A stretch of DNA of 6,073 nt from Clostridia bacterium (GTDB taxonomy: Bacteria; Bacillota; Clostridia; CAKSNL01; HGM11501): assembly GCA_017390225.1 (NCBI GenBank), contig JAFPCL010000092.1, positions 1 to 6,073 on the forward strand. The letters are read 5' to 3'. The translations under genes and the position numbers were made by a program. The notes beneath the pieces were generated by a model, which was not told where the DNA came from, made no database searches, and worked only from the letters and a program-made list of their open reading frames with translations. Shown one piece after another: positions 5,896 through 6,073 of this stretch. Each line of letters begins with the position of its first letter. The stretch's first letter is position 1.

Positions 5896-5924
5896 TTGAC
5901 TTTTAATAGTTAGTCATTTATACT
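5896..5924 (+). promoter_or_regulatory. Sigma-A promoter reading rightward out of the window
   Basis: TTGACT (5896-5901), a 17-nt spacer and TATACT (5919-5924) form a near-consensus promoter. An A/T-tract stretch upstream (about 5864-5893) could act as an UP element. The spacer and -10 contain ATAGT (5906-5910) and ACTAT (5922-5926), a short inverted repeat that could be an operator. Transcription would begin near 5931 and run into DNA whose better coding frame is on the opposite strand. The target is therefore either a plus-strand gene beginning at or beyond the right edge (a possible ATG at 6017 lacks a clear ribosome binding site) or an antisense transcript. Confidence 0.6.
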
Positions 5925-5951
5925 ATACATACAATGTTTGCAAGTTATTTA

Positions 5952-5990
5952 TTTTATATTTTTCTTTGTCTTACTTTTATATTTTTCTTT
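5952..5990. repeat. Two 16-bp perfect direct repeats, 23-bp period
   Basis: TTTTATATTTTTCTTT occurs at 5952-5967 and again at 5975-5990, separated by GTCTTAC. It lies in a T-rich strip at the 3' end of the minus-strand frame and looks like a 23-bp duplication with one unit and a partial second. Confidence 0.8.
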
Positions 5991-6073
5991 TCTTCTTCCG
6001 TAGCAGAAACAGAGATATGCTTACACTTGATGCCGAAAGAGTTCAGTATCTCTATGCCATCCATACCGTCATA
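5954..6073 (-). CDS. Unidentified protein, C-terminal 39 residues only
   Basis: A minus-strand frame enters from the right edge and ends at TAA (5956-5954). The visible tail is Y-D-G-M-D-G-I-E-I-L-N-S-F-G-I-K-C-K-H-I, then S-V-S-A-T-E-E-E-K-K and a basic end R-Q-R-K-I. Purine-rich codons with mostly purine first positions suggest that this strand is the coding one. M-D-G-I-E-I-L followed by a hydrophobic strand and S-A-T resembles part of a response-regulator receiver domain. The spacing is short and the domain would be truncated, so I do not assign a family. The last residues V-R-Q-R-K-I are created by the 23-bp duplication. The competing plus-strand frame from ATG 6017 (M-L-T-L-D-A-E-R-V-Q) is less supported. 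Confidence 0.4.
   Translation of the reverse strand, partial: YDGMDGIEILNSFGIKCKHISVSATEEEKKNIKVRQRKI

Noticed and set aside
5806..5953. Mobile-element end that interrupted the phosphatase gene
   Set aside because: There is no recognisable transposase, target duplication or terminal repeat. The phosphatase homology also aligns without a gap to its expected start, so a simple insertion is not supported.
6017..6073. Possible plus-strand gene start (M-L-T-L-D-A-E-R-V-Q)
   Set aside because: It has no clear ribosome binding site, and the same bases read better on the minus strand. It is kept only as an alternative because a promoter lies upstream.

Overview
The window looks like chromosome of an endospore-forming member of the Clostridia (Bacillota). 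The strongest evidence is a convincing spmA-spmB pair. It is supported by AGGAGG-type ribosome binding sites, frequent TTG starts, a DUF5050 lipoprotein and tight operons. Moderate-GC protein-coding DNA fills about 5.8 kb and is followed by an AT-rich right end. The genus cannot be named from sequence alone.

Layout. (1) Bases 2-1614, + strand: a three-gene run made of the C-terminal end of a GH20-like hexosaminidase, a cytidylate-kinase-like protein and deoxyribose-phosphate aldolase (deoC). The gaps are 9 and 5 nt. (2) Bases 1603-2648, - strand: spmA then spmB, joined by an ATGA stop/start overlap. The 3' end of spmB overlaps the 3' end of deoC by 12 nt. (3) Bases 2649-2737: an 89-bp divergent control region. 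It has a near-ideal sigma-A promoter reading right and a sigma-E-like promoter reading left, with overlapping -10 elements. (4) Bases 2738-5353, + strand: an operon of a DUF5050 beta-propeller lipoprotein, an unexported Cys-rich right-handed beta-helix protein and a small DUF3006 protein. (5) Bases 5362-5805, - strand: a low-molecular-weight protein tyrosine phosphatase homologue whose P-loop is degenerate and lacks the catalytic cysteine. (6) Bases 5806-6073: an AT-rich end with a strong rightward promoter, a 16-bp direct repeat and the 3' end of an unidentified minus-strand reading frame that leaves the window.

How the genes fit together. The first run suggests sugar and nucleoside catabolism or salvage, but only deoC has a well-defined reaction. 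SpmA and SpmB act in the mother cell on spore core dehydration, which agrees with the sigma-E-like promoter. The lipoprotein/beta-helix/DUF3006 operon has no assignable pathway and is the least understood part of the window. The most surprising gene is the Cys-less phosphatase homologue. It is either a pseudophosphatase or a gene in early decay, and it borders the only non-coding, repeat-bearing stretch. I found no CRISPR array, rRNA, tRNA, recognisable transposase or clear intrinsic terminator. I did not find a convincing new multi-gene system.
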